NCBI RefSeq assembly: GCF_014360585.1
Contig: NZ_JACIXG010000035.1
Location: forward strand, 1-51,115
Source: Nocardioides sp.
GTDB taxonomy: Bacteria > Actinomycetota > Actinomycetes > Propionibacteriales > Nocardioidaceae
DNA: 51,115 nucleotides
Direction of reading: 5' to 3'
The notes under the pieces are model-generated. The model saw only the letters and a program-made list of their open reading frames with translations, was not told the DNA's origin and ran no database searches. Every line of letters starts with the position of its first letter. Position 1 is the first letter of the stretch. Positions 44,119 to 51,115 of this stretch are shown here, one piece after another. The position numbers were made by a program, and so were the translations under genes.

Positions 44119-45047
44119 CAGTCGACCAGCGTCCGGCCGGTGAGGTGCAGGAAGACGTCCTCCAGCGACGCGCGCCGCACCAGGGTGGCCACCGGCGCCA
44201 GGCCGCGGCTGTGGACGGCCTCGATGACCGACTCGCCGTCGTCGCTGTAGAGCAGCAGCCGATCGGGCAGCACCTCGATCCGCTCGGCGAGGTCCTCGAC
44301 CTTGGCGGCCAGCGCCTCGTGCTCGCCGACGCCGAAGCGCAGCTCGGCGACCTCGCGGGTGGAGTGCTCGTGGATCAGCCCCAGAGGCGTGCCGTGGGCC
44401 ACGATCCGGCCCTGGTCCATGACCACGAGCTCGTCGCACAGCTGCTCGGCCTCGTCCATGTAATGGGTGGTCAGCAGCAGGGTCACGCCGGCCTGCTTGA
44501 GCCGGAACAGCCGGTCCCAGATGACGTGGCGGGCCTGCGGGTCCAGCCCCGTGGTCGGCTCGTCGAGGACCAGGATCTCGGGCCGGTTGATCAGGCTCCG
44601 GGCGATCGTGAGGCGTCGCTTCATGCCGCCGGAGAGGTCATCGACCTTCGCCTTGGCCTTGTCGGTGAGCTGGACGAAGTCGAGCAGCTCCTCGATCCGG
44701 CCCTTCACCTCGGCTCTCGGCAGCCCGAAGTAGCGGCCGTAGACGTAGAGGTTGTCGTAGACGTTGAGCTCGACGTCGAGGGTGTCCTCCTGCGGGCACA
44801 CCCCCAGGCGCGCCTTGATCTTCGGGCCGTCCTTGGCAGGATCCATCCCGAAGACCCGCAGCTCGCCCGCGCTCGGCGGTGAGACGCAGCAGATCATCCG
44901 CATCGTCGAGGACTTGCCGGCGCCGTTGGGCCCCAGGAAACCGAAGGCGACGCCGGGCCGTACGGTCACGTCGATGCCGCGCACCGCCTCGAAGTCGCCG
45001 AAGGACTTGCGCAGCCCGTGCGCCGAGATCATCAGGTCTTCACCCAC
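44118..45047 (-). CDS. ABC transporter ATP-binding protein (NodI/DrrA type)
   Basis: 309 residues. Walker A GPNGAGKSST, Q loop near CPQEDTLD, signature LSGGMKRR, Walker [12 protein letters not shown] and His switch TTHYMDEA. A C-terminal extension of about 85 residues is typical of DrrA-like exporters. First gene of the three-gene operon. Confidence 0.95.
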   Translation of the reverse strand: MGEDLMISAHGLRKSFGDFEAVRGIDVTVRPGVAFGFLGPNGAGKSSTMRMICCVSPPSAGELRVFGMDPAKDGPKIKARLGVCPQEDTLDVELNVYDNLYVYGRYFGLPRAEVKGRIEELLDFVQLTDKAKAKVDDLSGGMKRRLTIARSLINRPEILVLDEPTTGLDPQARHVIWDRLFRLKQAGVTLLLTTHYMDEAEQLCDELVVMDQGRIVAHGTPLGLIHEHSTREVAELRFGVGEHEALAAKVEDLAERIEVLPDRLLLYSDDGESVIEAVHSRGLAPVATLVRRASLEDVFLHLTGRTLVD

Positions 45048-45104
45048 GTCGGCAAAGACTAGATGCCGGCGCCGACAGTTTCGACCGAGGTCCGGGCTCG
45101 GGGC

Positions 45105-45479
45105 CTACTGACCCTGTTGCTTCTGGCTCTGCTGCTTCTGGCGTCGGTTGTAGTCGCGCATCCGCTGCGGTACGCCGACCACCGCGGCATCGTAGGACGG
45201 GACCTGGTGCTGATTGGCGAACTTGTGAGCCCACTGCGCCGACGGCACGCGCCGCCTGGTCCACTCGCCATCGTGGGCGACCAGGAGCAGGGTCACCTCG
45301 CTGACGACGGTGCGCGGCTCGACGAACCCCTCGACACCGCGTCGGGTCGTCACGAACTGCACGAGATGCTTCTGGTCGGTGGAGTCCGCGGCGCGCACCC
45401 TTGTGGATCCGGTGTAGCTCTCGCCCGTCGGACGGCTCATGCGCGTCTTGCGGCGTCGGAAACGATCGAACAGGCTCAC
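45105..45479 (-). CDS. Hypothetical protein with basic N-terminus and Gln-rich tail
   Basis: 124 residues. Starts MSLFDRFRRRK, then an alpha/beta-looking core (HLVQFVTTRRGVEGFVEPRTVVSEVTLL, GEWTRRRVP) and ends in a Gln/Lys-rich tail (RRQKQQSQKQQGQ). It looks like a conserved actinobacterial protein family without known function. The stop lies 57 bp from the ABC ATPase start, same strand. Confidence 0.75.
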   Translation of the reverse strand: MSLFDRFRRRKTRMSRPTGESYTGSTRVRAADSTDQKHLVQFVTTRRGVEGFVEPRTVVSEVTLLLVAHDGEWTRRRVPSAQWAHKFANQHQVPSYDAAVVGVPQRMRDYNRRQKQQSQKQQGQ

Positions 45480-45502
45480 GCGCCAATTGTTGCATCCCCT
45501 CC

Positions 45503-45532
45503 CCCAACAGGGGTGCCGATAAACCTGTTGGG
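45503..45532. promoter_or_regulatory. Inverted repeat between divergent genes
   Basis: CCCAACAGG pairs with CCTGTTGGG (9 bp, 12-nt gap) in the 140-bp region between the hypothetical gene and helR. An operator or leader hairpin; no rifamycin-associated element was found here. Confidence 0.5.
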
Positions 45533-45619
45533 CCGCCGCTCCGCGGTCGCCTATGTTGGAGCCTTTGACCCTGCGCCCCCAGCGAACCCTGCTGCCGACG
45601 GAGAAGCGATGAATCAGCC

Positions 45620-47701
45620 ATGTCCATAGACGGGACCTACTCCCCCGACGACCTCGACGACCTCGACGCGGAGCGAGCGCACCTGGCCGCGTCCCGGCAG
45701 GATCTGGCCCGGATGAGGCAGCGGGTGGAGTCGCTGGACTCCTCCACGGCCGGCAACTGGGTCAGCGCCGAGATCCTGGACGCCACCCTCGCCCGACGGC
45801 TCGAGCAGCTCGCTGACGATCCGGACGTGCCGCACTTCTTCGGTCGCGTCGACCGGGCCGCTGCTGCGGGTGGCGAATCGTTCCACATCGGCCGGCGGCA
45901 CATCTCCGACAGCGCGGGCGACCCGATGGTGGTCGACTGGCGCGCTCCGGTCAGCGTCCCGTTCTACCGGGCGTCACGGACGGAGCCGATGGGGCTGGCG
46001 CGGAGGCGTCGCTACGGGTTCTCCCACGGCGATCTGACGGGGTTCGAGGACGAGTCGCTGACCGGCGGCGGACCCGAGCAGGAGCACTCGGCACTCCTCG
46101 AGGCCGAGATCGAGCGGCCCCGCGTGGGACCGATGCGCGACATCGTCGCCACCATCCAGCCCGAGCAGGACGTCCTGGTCCGGGCCGACCTGTCGCAGAC
46201 GATCGTCGTGCAGGGTGCGCCCGGGACCGGGAAGACCGCGGTGGGGCTGCACCGCGCGGCGTACCTCCTCTACGCGCACCGCGACCAGCTGACCCGGCGC
46301 GGGGTCCTGATCATCGGCCCCAACGCCTCGTTCCTGCGCTACATCCGCGACGTGCTCCCCGCGCTCGGCGAGATCGAGGCCAAGCAGGCGACGATCGCGG
46401 AGCTGGTCGCCGTCAACGGCGCTCTCCGGGCGGAGGAGCCCGCTTCGGTGGCGACGCTGAAGGGCGACGTACGCATGGCCGAGGTGCTCCGCCGAGCGGT
46501 CTGGTCGCATGTCGGTGAGCCGGAGGAGGCCCTGGTCATCCCGCGCGGCTCGCGGCGGTGGCGGGTGCCCTCGTACGAGGCGCGCGAGGCGCTGGAGGGG
46601 CTGCGCGCCAACGATCTGCGGTACGCCGCGGGCCGGGCGCTCCTGCCGCGGGCCCTGGCCCACCGGGTGCTGGTGCAGATGGAGCGGTCGGGCGACTCAC
46701 CCGACGACCGGGTGCACGACGCGGTGGCGCGGGCCAAGCCGGTGAAGGACTACGCGGCCGCGCTGTGGCCGGACCTCAAACCGGCGAAGGTGCTGTTCCG
46801 GCTGTTCACCGACGCGACCTGGCTGGCGGAGGTCGCCGACGGGCTGCTCTCGGAGGCAGAGCAGGAGACGCTGCTGTGGGCGAAGCCGCCCCGCTCGGCC
46901 GGTGCGGCTCGCTGGTCGTTGGCCGACCTGGTGCTCCTCGACGAGATCGCCGACCTGCTCGACCGCACGCCATCGGTGGCCCACATCGTCGCCGACGAGG
47001 CCCAGGACCTCTCCGCGATGATGCTGCGCGCCCTCGGCCGCCGCTCGACCACCGGGTCGCTGACGATCCTCGGCGACCTCGCCCAGGCGACCACGCCGTG
47101 GGCCTCGTCGTCCTGGACCGACGCGCTGGCGCATCTGGGAAAGCCGGACGGTCATGTCGAGCAGCTGACCCGCGGCTTCCGGGTGCCGGCCGACGTGATC
47201 GCGTACGCCGCCCGGCTCCTCCCCCACATCGCGCCCGACCTGGAGCCGCCGGTCGCGGTGCGCCGGGCCCGCGGCGACCTCACCTTCACCACCTCGTCGG
47301 TGGTGGCGGCGCTCGCCGAGGCCCTGGAACGCCCCGGGTCGGTGGGCCTGATCGCGCCCGACGCCTCGCTCCCGGAGGTGCGCGCCGAGCTCACCGAGGC
47401 CGGACTAGCCTATGCCGAGATAGGGGTGCCCGCCGACGAGGAGACCGAGTTCGACGCCCATCTCGACCTGGTCCCTGCCTCGCTGGCGAAGGGACTCGAG
47501 TTCGACCACGTGGTCGTCTCCGACCCCACGGCGATCGTCGCCGGCGAGCCGGACCGCGGCACCGGGCTGCGCCGCCTCTACGTCTGCCTCACCCGCGCGG
47601 TCACCTCGCTGGTCGTACGCCACGACGCCCTACCCGAGGAACTCGGTCCCGGAGAACTCGGTGGCGTCCTGGAGCCGGTTGATGCCAAGGTTGGCACATG
47701 A
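45620..47701 (+). CDS. helR: HelR-type RNA polymerase recycling ATPase (HelD/UvrD-like)
   Basis: 693 residues. N-terminal coiled coil (about 10-60, ERAHLAASRQDLARMRQRVES) that reaches into RNA polymerase, then MVVDWRAPVSVPFYRA typical of HelD, Walker A GAPGTGKTAVGLHRAAYLL, Walker B VADEAQDL, and C-terminal motifs FRVP and KGLEFDHVVV. HelR proteins release stalled RNA polymerase and, in Streptomyces and mycobacteria, give rifamycin tolerance. The next gene overlaps by ATGA. Confidence 0.9.
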   Translation: MSIDGTYSPDDLDDLDAERAHLAASRQDLARMRQRVESLDSSTAGNWVSAEILDATLARRLEQLADDPDVPHFFGRVDRAAAAGGESFHIGRRHISDSAGDPMVVDWRAPVSVPFYRASRTEPMGLARRRRYGFSHGDLTGFEDESLTGGGPEQEHSALLEAEIERPRVGPMRDIVATIQPEQDVLVRADLSQTIVVQGAPGTGKTAVGLHRAAYLLYAHRDQLTRRGVLIIGPNASFLRYIRDVLPALGEIEAKQATIAELVAVNGALRAEEPASVATLKGDVRMAEVLRRAVWSHVGEPEEALVIPRGSRRWRVPSYEAREALEGLRANDLRYAAGRALLPRALAHRVLVQMERSGDSPDDRVHDAVARAKPVKDYAAALWPDLKPAKVLFRLFTDATWLAEVADGLLSEAEQETLLWAKPPRSAGAARWSLADLVLLDEIADLLDRTPSVAHIVADEAQDLSAMMLRALGRRSTTGSLTILGDLAQATTPWASSSWTDALAHLGKPDGHVEQLTRGFRVPADVIAYAARLLPHIAPDLEPPVAVRRARGDLTFTTSSVVAALAEALERPGSVGLIAPDASLPEVRAELTEAGLAYAEIGVPADEETEFDAHLDLVPASLAKGLEFDHVVVSDPTAIVAGEPDRGTGLRRLYVCLTRAVTSLVVRHDALPEELGPGELGGVLEPVDAKVGT

Positions 47702-48288
47702 TCGACACGCGTCCTGATCTGCGGGGAAAGGCCGAGTGGCCGCTGCGCACCGAACGGCTCGTGATCCGTCGGATGACTCTCGCCGACATCGAGCCGACCT
47801 GGGCTTTCCGGAGCCTCCCCGAGGTGTCCGAGTGGGTGACGAGCGCGTTCGCGGACATCGACGCCTATCGCAAGGTCTTCGAGCGCCCCGACGTCCTCGA
47901 GTCCGGCCTGGTGATCGAGCACGACGGCGTCATCGTCGGCGACCTCATGCTGCTGATCACCGACCCCTGGTCACAGACCGAGGTGCGCGAGCAGGGCAAC
48001 GGCACCCAGGCCGAGCTCGGCTGGACCATCGCCCCCGCCCATCAGGGCAACGGCTACGCCACCGAGGCCGTCCGCGCTGTGCTGGACGTCTGCTTCGGCC
48101 CTCTGGGTCTGCGTCGCGTCGTCGCGGAGTGCTTCGCCGAAAACGAGGCCTCCTGGCGGCTCATGGAGCGCCTCGGGATGCGCCGCGAGTCCCACACGAT
48201 CAAGGACTCGCTGCACCGCACCCGCGGCTGGCTCGACGGCCTCTCCTACGCGATCCTCGCCGAGGAGTGGGCTGCGACGCAGCGCTGA
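47698..48288 (+). CDS. GNAT acetyltransferase, RimJ/RimL-like
   Basis: 196 residues. LRTERLVIRRMTLADIEP start and AHQGNGYATEAVRAVLDVCF acetyl-CoA loop, followed by ENEASWRLMERLGMRRE, are hallmarks of RimJ/RimL-type N-acetyltransferases. Translationally coupled to helR. Its 3' end overlaps the convergent racemase gene by 43 bp. Confidence 0.93.
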   Translation: MIDTRPDLRGKAEWPLRTERLVIRRMTLADIEPTWAFRSLPEVSEWVTSAFADIDAYRKVFERPDVLESGLVIEHDGVIVGDLMLLITDPWSQTEVREQGNGTQAELGWTIAPAHQGNGYATEAVRAVLDVCFGPLGLRRVVAECFAENEASWRLMERLGMRRESHTIKDSLHRTRGWLDGLSYAILAEEWAATQR

Positions 48289-48986
48289 TCCCGGGGGCTG
48301 AGGGCCATCTCGACCGCCGCTTCGCAGTGCAGCCGGGTCGTCGGGAACAACGGCACCCCCGCGTACGTCTCCATCGGCAGCAGCAGCTCGATCTCGGTGC
48401 ACCCGAGGATGACGCCCTCGCACCCGTCGGCGACGAGCCGGTCGATGACCGCGAGGTACGCCTGCCGGGAGCTGTCGAGGAACGTCCCCAGGCACAGCTC
48501 CTCGTAGATGATCCGGTGCACCGTGTCCTGGTCACGCTGGGCGGGAACGGTGACCTCGAGACCGTGGCCGCGGAGCCGGTCGGCATAGAACGGCTGCGAC
48601 ATCGTGAACCCGGTCCCGAGCAGCCCCACGCGCCCGACCCCTGCCGCACCGACCGCGGCCGCCGTCGTGTCCCCGAGGTGCAGGAACCGATCCCCGTACG
48701 TCTCCTCCAGCGGCCCGGCCACCTTGTGCATCGTGTTGGTCGCCAGCACGATCACCTCGGCCCCGGCGTCGCTGAGCGTGGCCGCCTCCGCCGCGAGGCG
48801 AGCCCCAGCCCGCTCCCACTCCCCTCCGGCCTGCATCTCCTCGATCTCCGCGAAGTCCACCGACCGTACGATGAGGTCCGCCGAGTGCAGCCCGCCGAGC
48901 CGCTTCGCGGCGATCTCGTTGAGCAGGCGGTAGTACTCCGCCGTCGACTCCCAGCTCATCCCGCCCAGCAAACCGATCCGTCGCAT
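48246..48986 (-). CDS. Aspartate/glutamate racemase family protein
   Basis: 246 residues from ATG 48986 (MRRIGLLGGMSWESTAEYY). Second-lobe catalytic Cys is in ILGCTEIELL. The first-lobe site reads LATNTMHKV, with Thr where Asp racemases have Cys, as I recall for the E. coli YgeA type, so the enzyme may be active on L-Asp/Glu but with an atypical pair. Convergent overlap with the GNAT gene: the last 14 codons of each share DNA. Confidence 0.88.
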   Translation of the reverse strand: MRRIGLLGGMSWESTAEYYRLLNEIAAKRLGGLHSADLIVRSVDFAEIEEMQAGGEWERAGARLAAEAATLSDAGAEVIVLATNTMHKVAGPLEETYGDRFLHLGDTTAAAVGAAGVGRVGLLGTGFTMSQPFYADRLRGHGLEVTVPAQRDQDTVHRIIYEELCLGTFLDSSRQAYLAVIDRLVADGCEGVILGCTEIELLLPMETYAGVPLFPTTRLHCEAAVEMALSPRDQRCVAAHSSARIA

Positions 48987-49224
48987 ACTCTCAGTGTCCC
49001 GGTGCCGCCAACCCGTTCGTGGTCGCTGCCGCAGGGGTCGTACGCGTACGCCGAACCCCGGAGTCAAGGCGATGTATCGAGCTTATCGAGACGACGGCCT
49101 TCGGCGGCGGGGTTTGGCGCAGCGTCGTCAGTTGGGGGCAGGCGTGGGAATCGTGGCCGGTGTGCTGCTGGGGGCGAGGAAGCGCCTCGGTCGGGATCAC
49201 CGGGCCTGGGAGGCGGTCACAAAC
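48987..49224. other. Intergenic region upstream of racemase
   Basis: No supported gene. Short open frames on both strands lack conserved features. GACGACGGCCTTCGGCGGCGG near 49088 resembles repeat words at the window's right end. Confidence 0.5.
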
Positions 49225-49395
49225 CTAGGGAGTCATCACGGCCTTCGCCTTCGACTCGGCCTCGAGACGCTCGGCCTTGGCGCGGGCCTCGCCGACGATC
49301 TTGTCGGCGTCGTTCTTCGCGGTGTCGATGAGCGCGTCGTGGTTGCGCGTGGCCAGCTCGAGCGCAGTAGGCGCCTGCAGGAGGGTGCGAGTCAT
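49225..49395 (-). CDS. Small helical protein, DivIVA-like coiled-coil fragment
   Basis: 56 residues, missed by ordinary length cutoffs. MTRTLLQAPTALELATRNHD is followed by an Ala/Glu/Lys-rich amphipathic helix (DKIVGEARAKAERLEAESK) resembling the C-terminal coiled coil of DivIVA/Wag31 proteins. Codon third positions are nearly all G or C, so it appears coding. It may be a remnant of a larger gene; ribosome binding site weak. Confidence 0.6.
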   Translation of the reverse strand: MTRTLLQAPTALELATRNHDALIDTAKNDADKIVGEARAKAERLEAESKAKAVMTP

Positions 49396-49551
49396 TTCGC
49401 GTCTCGACGAACTGCGCCGACGAGGGGCTGAACCCGTTGACGCGATGTCACCCAGGTCCGTATCGACGCCCCGAGCAGAGCCGCCCTGGTCGAGGGCAGG
49501 AGAAAGTGCCCGCTGGGCGGGAACTTGGTGGGTCGGTCTCAGCCCGTCGGT

Positions 49552-50814
49552 CTAGGGCCGGCGGGTGAACCGGACGGTGCCGTCGGGCAACCGTTCATGA
49601 ACATAGGCAGGGCTGTGCGCCAGACGATGATGGTGCGGACAGAGCAAGACCCCGTCCTTCAGGTCCGTCTTCCCGCCTGCTGCCCAGGCTTTGAAGTGGT
49701 GGGCATCGCACCATTCCGGTGGCATGTCACAGCCCTCGGCTTGGCAGCACTTCTGCTGCAAACGGAGCGCTTTGCGCTGGACCGGCACGAAGACCCTGCT
49801 GGCCCGGCCCATGTCCAGCACCTCACTGTCACCACCCAACACCCACGGGATGATGGTGGCGTTGCATGCCATCCTCCGGGCCTCGGCTGCGGTGATGGTG
49901 GTGCCGTTGGTCTCATCGAACCCCAGCGTGGCGGTGCCGAGTTCCTTGCGGAGCTCCTCGAGGGAGATCACGACGTTGACCACGGTCGCGTCGCCACCGT
50001 GGCGGGGCAGCGCGGTCGGGTCGATGGTCTCGACCAGGCGGGCGAGGCCCTGGCCCATGAGTCGTTCCCACGGCGGGAGCGGGGCACCCTTCTCGACGAG
50101 CTGCTGCTTACGGGGCTGGGCCCAGGCCTCGACCTGCTTCTTGAACCTCATCCCGATCGATGTCGGGAGAACCCCGTCGAACCCGATGGTTCCGTCGTGG
50201 TTGTCCCACACCCGCAGCGCGGTCTTCTGCTGGGCTCGTTCTTCTTCGGCGAGGAGGGCTTTGGCTTCGGCTTCTTCGAACCGGTCGGGGTCGATCTTGG
50301 CCAGGACCCGTCTACCGGCGGTCTGGACTTCCTTGGCCGTGGCCAGGGTGGCGTACTCGACCAGCAGTTTCTCGGCCAGGACCAGGTCCTCGCTCGTGGC
50401 GACCGGGTCAGCCTCGATCTTGTCCAGGGCTTTGGTGATCACGGTGGCCTTCGCCTCGGAGAGGACACCGGCAGCGAGGCCGGCAGAGACCAGCTCGTAC
50501 TTCGTCACCGCAGTGGCGAGCTTGATATGGGCCCGGGCGGTGCCTTTGTCGACCAGCAGCTCTGCGCGCATCCACGCGGAGGCGTCCTTGTCTCCGGTCT
50601 CGGCGGCAATATCGCCCGACACGGCCAGCACTCGCAGCGTCAACGCAGCCTGTTGGGCTTGGAGTTTCTCCGCCTTGGCGAGGTAGTCCTTCTTCTGGCT
50701 GGTGCGCCAGTAGATCGGGTCCATCGCGAGGAGCTCTTCAAGGGAGGTTTCGATGGCAGCAAGAGCAGACGAGACAAGGTCTCCGGGGTTGGTGCCCCAG
50801 TGGTCGATGCTCAT
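49552..50814 (-). CDS. DUF222 / HNH endonuclease domain protein (13E12 family)
   Basis: 420 residues from ATG 50814, with AAGGGA ten bases before it; a GTG three codons upstream leaves no room for it. The DUF222 domain covers most of the protein (about 20-330). The C-terminal HNH motif is CDAHHFKAWAAGG...GVLLCPHHHRLAH, with zinc Cys residues CCQAEGC ahead. This family is multicopy in actinobacteria (REP13E12 in mycobacteria) and is linked to mobile or repeat DNA, but its action is unproven. Confidence 0.93.
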   Translation of the reverse strand: MSIDHWGTNPGDLVSSALAAIETSLEELLAMDPIYWRTSQKKDYLAKAEKLQAQQAALTLRVLAVSGDIAAETGDKDASAWMRAELLVDKGTARAHIKLATAVTKYELVSAGLAAGVLSEAKATVITKALDKIEADPVATSEDLVLAEKLLVEYATLATAKEVQTAGRRVLAKIDPDRFEEAEAKALLAEEERAQQKTALRVWDNHDGTIGFDGVLPTSIGMRFKKQVEAWAQPRKQQLVEKGAPLPPWERLMGQGLARLVETIDPTALPRHGGDATVVNVVISLEELRKELGTATLGFDETNGTTITAAEARRMACNATIIPWVLGGDSEVLDMGRASRVFVPVQRKALRLQQKCCQAEGCDMPPEWCDAHHFKAWAAGGKTDLKDGVLLCPHHHRLAHSPAYVHERLPDGTVRFTRRP

Positions 50815-51115
50815 GGCTGTCACATCCCTTCAAGGCGTGTCGTAGTGCCTCTGATTCTACTCCAACCACGCCTTCTTGAACACCTATTTGCCCAGGTCAA
50901 ACCCATTTTTCGCGTGCAGCGAACGACTCCAAACCTGTGGATGGTAAGTGGCCCGAAGGGCCACCCTCCCACCCCACGAACACCACCGTTCCCAGGAACG
51001 AATGCGCTGCGCCACACCCGGGCCGCCGCCCCGATAGCCAGCCAATTCTTTCTCGAGGGAGCCCGGTGTCAAGGACCGCGTAGCGGCCGGCGTAGCCGGC
51101 GGCCGAAGGCCGTCC
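50815..51115. other. Right-end intergenic region
   Basis: No gene seen. The last 50 bases hold GGCCGGC/GCCGGC and GGCCGAAGGCCG words, the inverted-repeat type often next to DUF222-HNH genes in these genomes. The window ends inside it. Confidence 0.55.

Noticed and set aside
45480..45619. Rifamycin-associated element before helR
   Set aside because: Searched by eye for the GGGGCTTGC-type palindrome; not present.
48987..49224. 69-codon open frame upstream of the racemase
   Set aside because: No conserved motif, poor codon bias and no ribosome binding site.

Overview
This is a GC-rich (about 70%) actinobacterial chromosome segment. The best guess is a Nocardioides-like member of the Nocardioidaceae. 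Supporting signs are the codon use, frequent GTG starts and leaderless promoters, a PopR/ClgR-type regulator beside a second clpP pair, mycobacterial-type LexA boxes (CGAAC-N4-GTTCG), a DUF3046/RecX/RecA neighbourhood, a HelR-type ATPase, a DUF222-HNH protein, and many short palindromic repeats built from GAGCGCCAGCGAGCG-like words. I see no rRNA, tRNA, CRISPR array, integrase or transposase, so this looks like ordinary chromosome with accessory patches.

Layout. 1-5.7 kb: Rieske lipoprotein, SOS-controlled uvrA, a metallo-beta-lactamase-fold hydrolase and two tandem paralogous surface proteins with Pro/Ser/Thr/Glu-rich tails. 5.7-7.5 kb: a PopR-like regulator and a two-gene clpP operon whose promoter carries a PopR-type operator; the second ClpP has lost its catalytic Ser and His. 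7.5-12.6 kb: a membrane protein, a 2-hydroxyacid dehydrogenase, a GNAT enzyme, an ECF42 sigma factor with its DGPF/YCII partner, and a methionine aminopeptidase behind a Zur-like palindrome. 12.7-14.5 kb: a DUF3263 gene flanked by two inverted, covarying hairpin-RNA units, then a TrkA-type potassium channel. 14.6-17.8 kb: a sugar ABC importer without its ATPase. 18-22.2 kb: dctA with a divergent DcuS/DctR-like two-component system. 22.2-25.3 kb: methyltransferase, GNAT and glyA. 25.4-29.3 kb: an assimilatory sulfur operon (cysteine leader peptide, sulfite reductase, zinc ribbon protein, APS/PAPS reductase, siroheme chelatase). 29.3-35 kb: DUF3037/HipA-like pair, ppk2, GNAT, phosphoribosyltransferase, recX and recA. 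35-37 kb: a small copper-type module under a RicR/CsoR-like operator. 37-42.4 kb: MFS transporter, DUF3046, a DinB-methyltransferase fusion, TetR and an XRE/DUF6879 module. 42.4-45 kb: an ABC-2 exporter. 45-51 kb: HelR, GNAT, racemase, a 56-residue helical protein and a DUF222-HNH protein.

Themes. Three points stand out. (1) Short repeats are inserted in frame inside at least two, probably three, proteins (HipA-like kinase, AAC(6')-like GNAT, RecX), and a related repeat sits at operon junctions where it supplies the next gene's ribosome binding site. (2) Twin 45-nt hairpin transcription units show compensatory base changes and an invariant loop, which suggests a conserved structured RNA. (3) Several control circuits can be read directly: PopR/ClgR boxes on clpP and its regulator, LexA boxes on uvrA and recA, a cysteine attenuator leader on the sulfur operon, a copper-type operator, and a repeated control element shared by the XRE and TetR units. 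Functions are assigned from family motifs visible in the translations; no database search was run.
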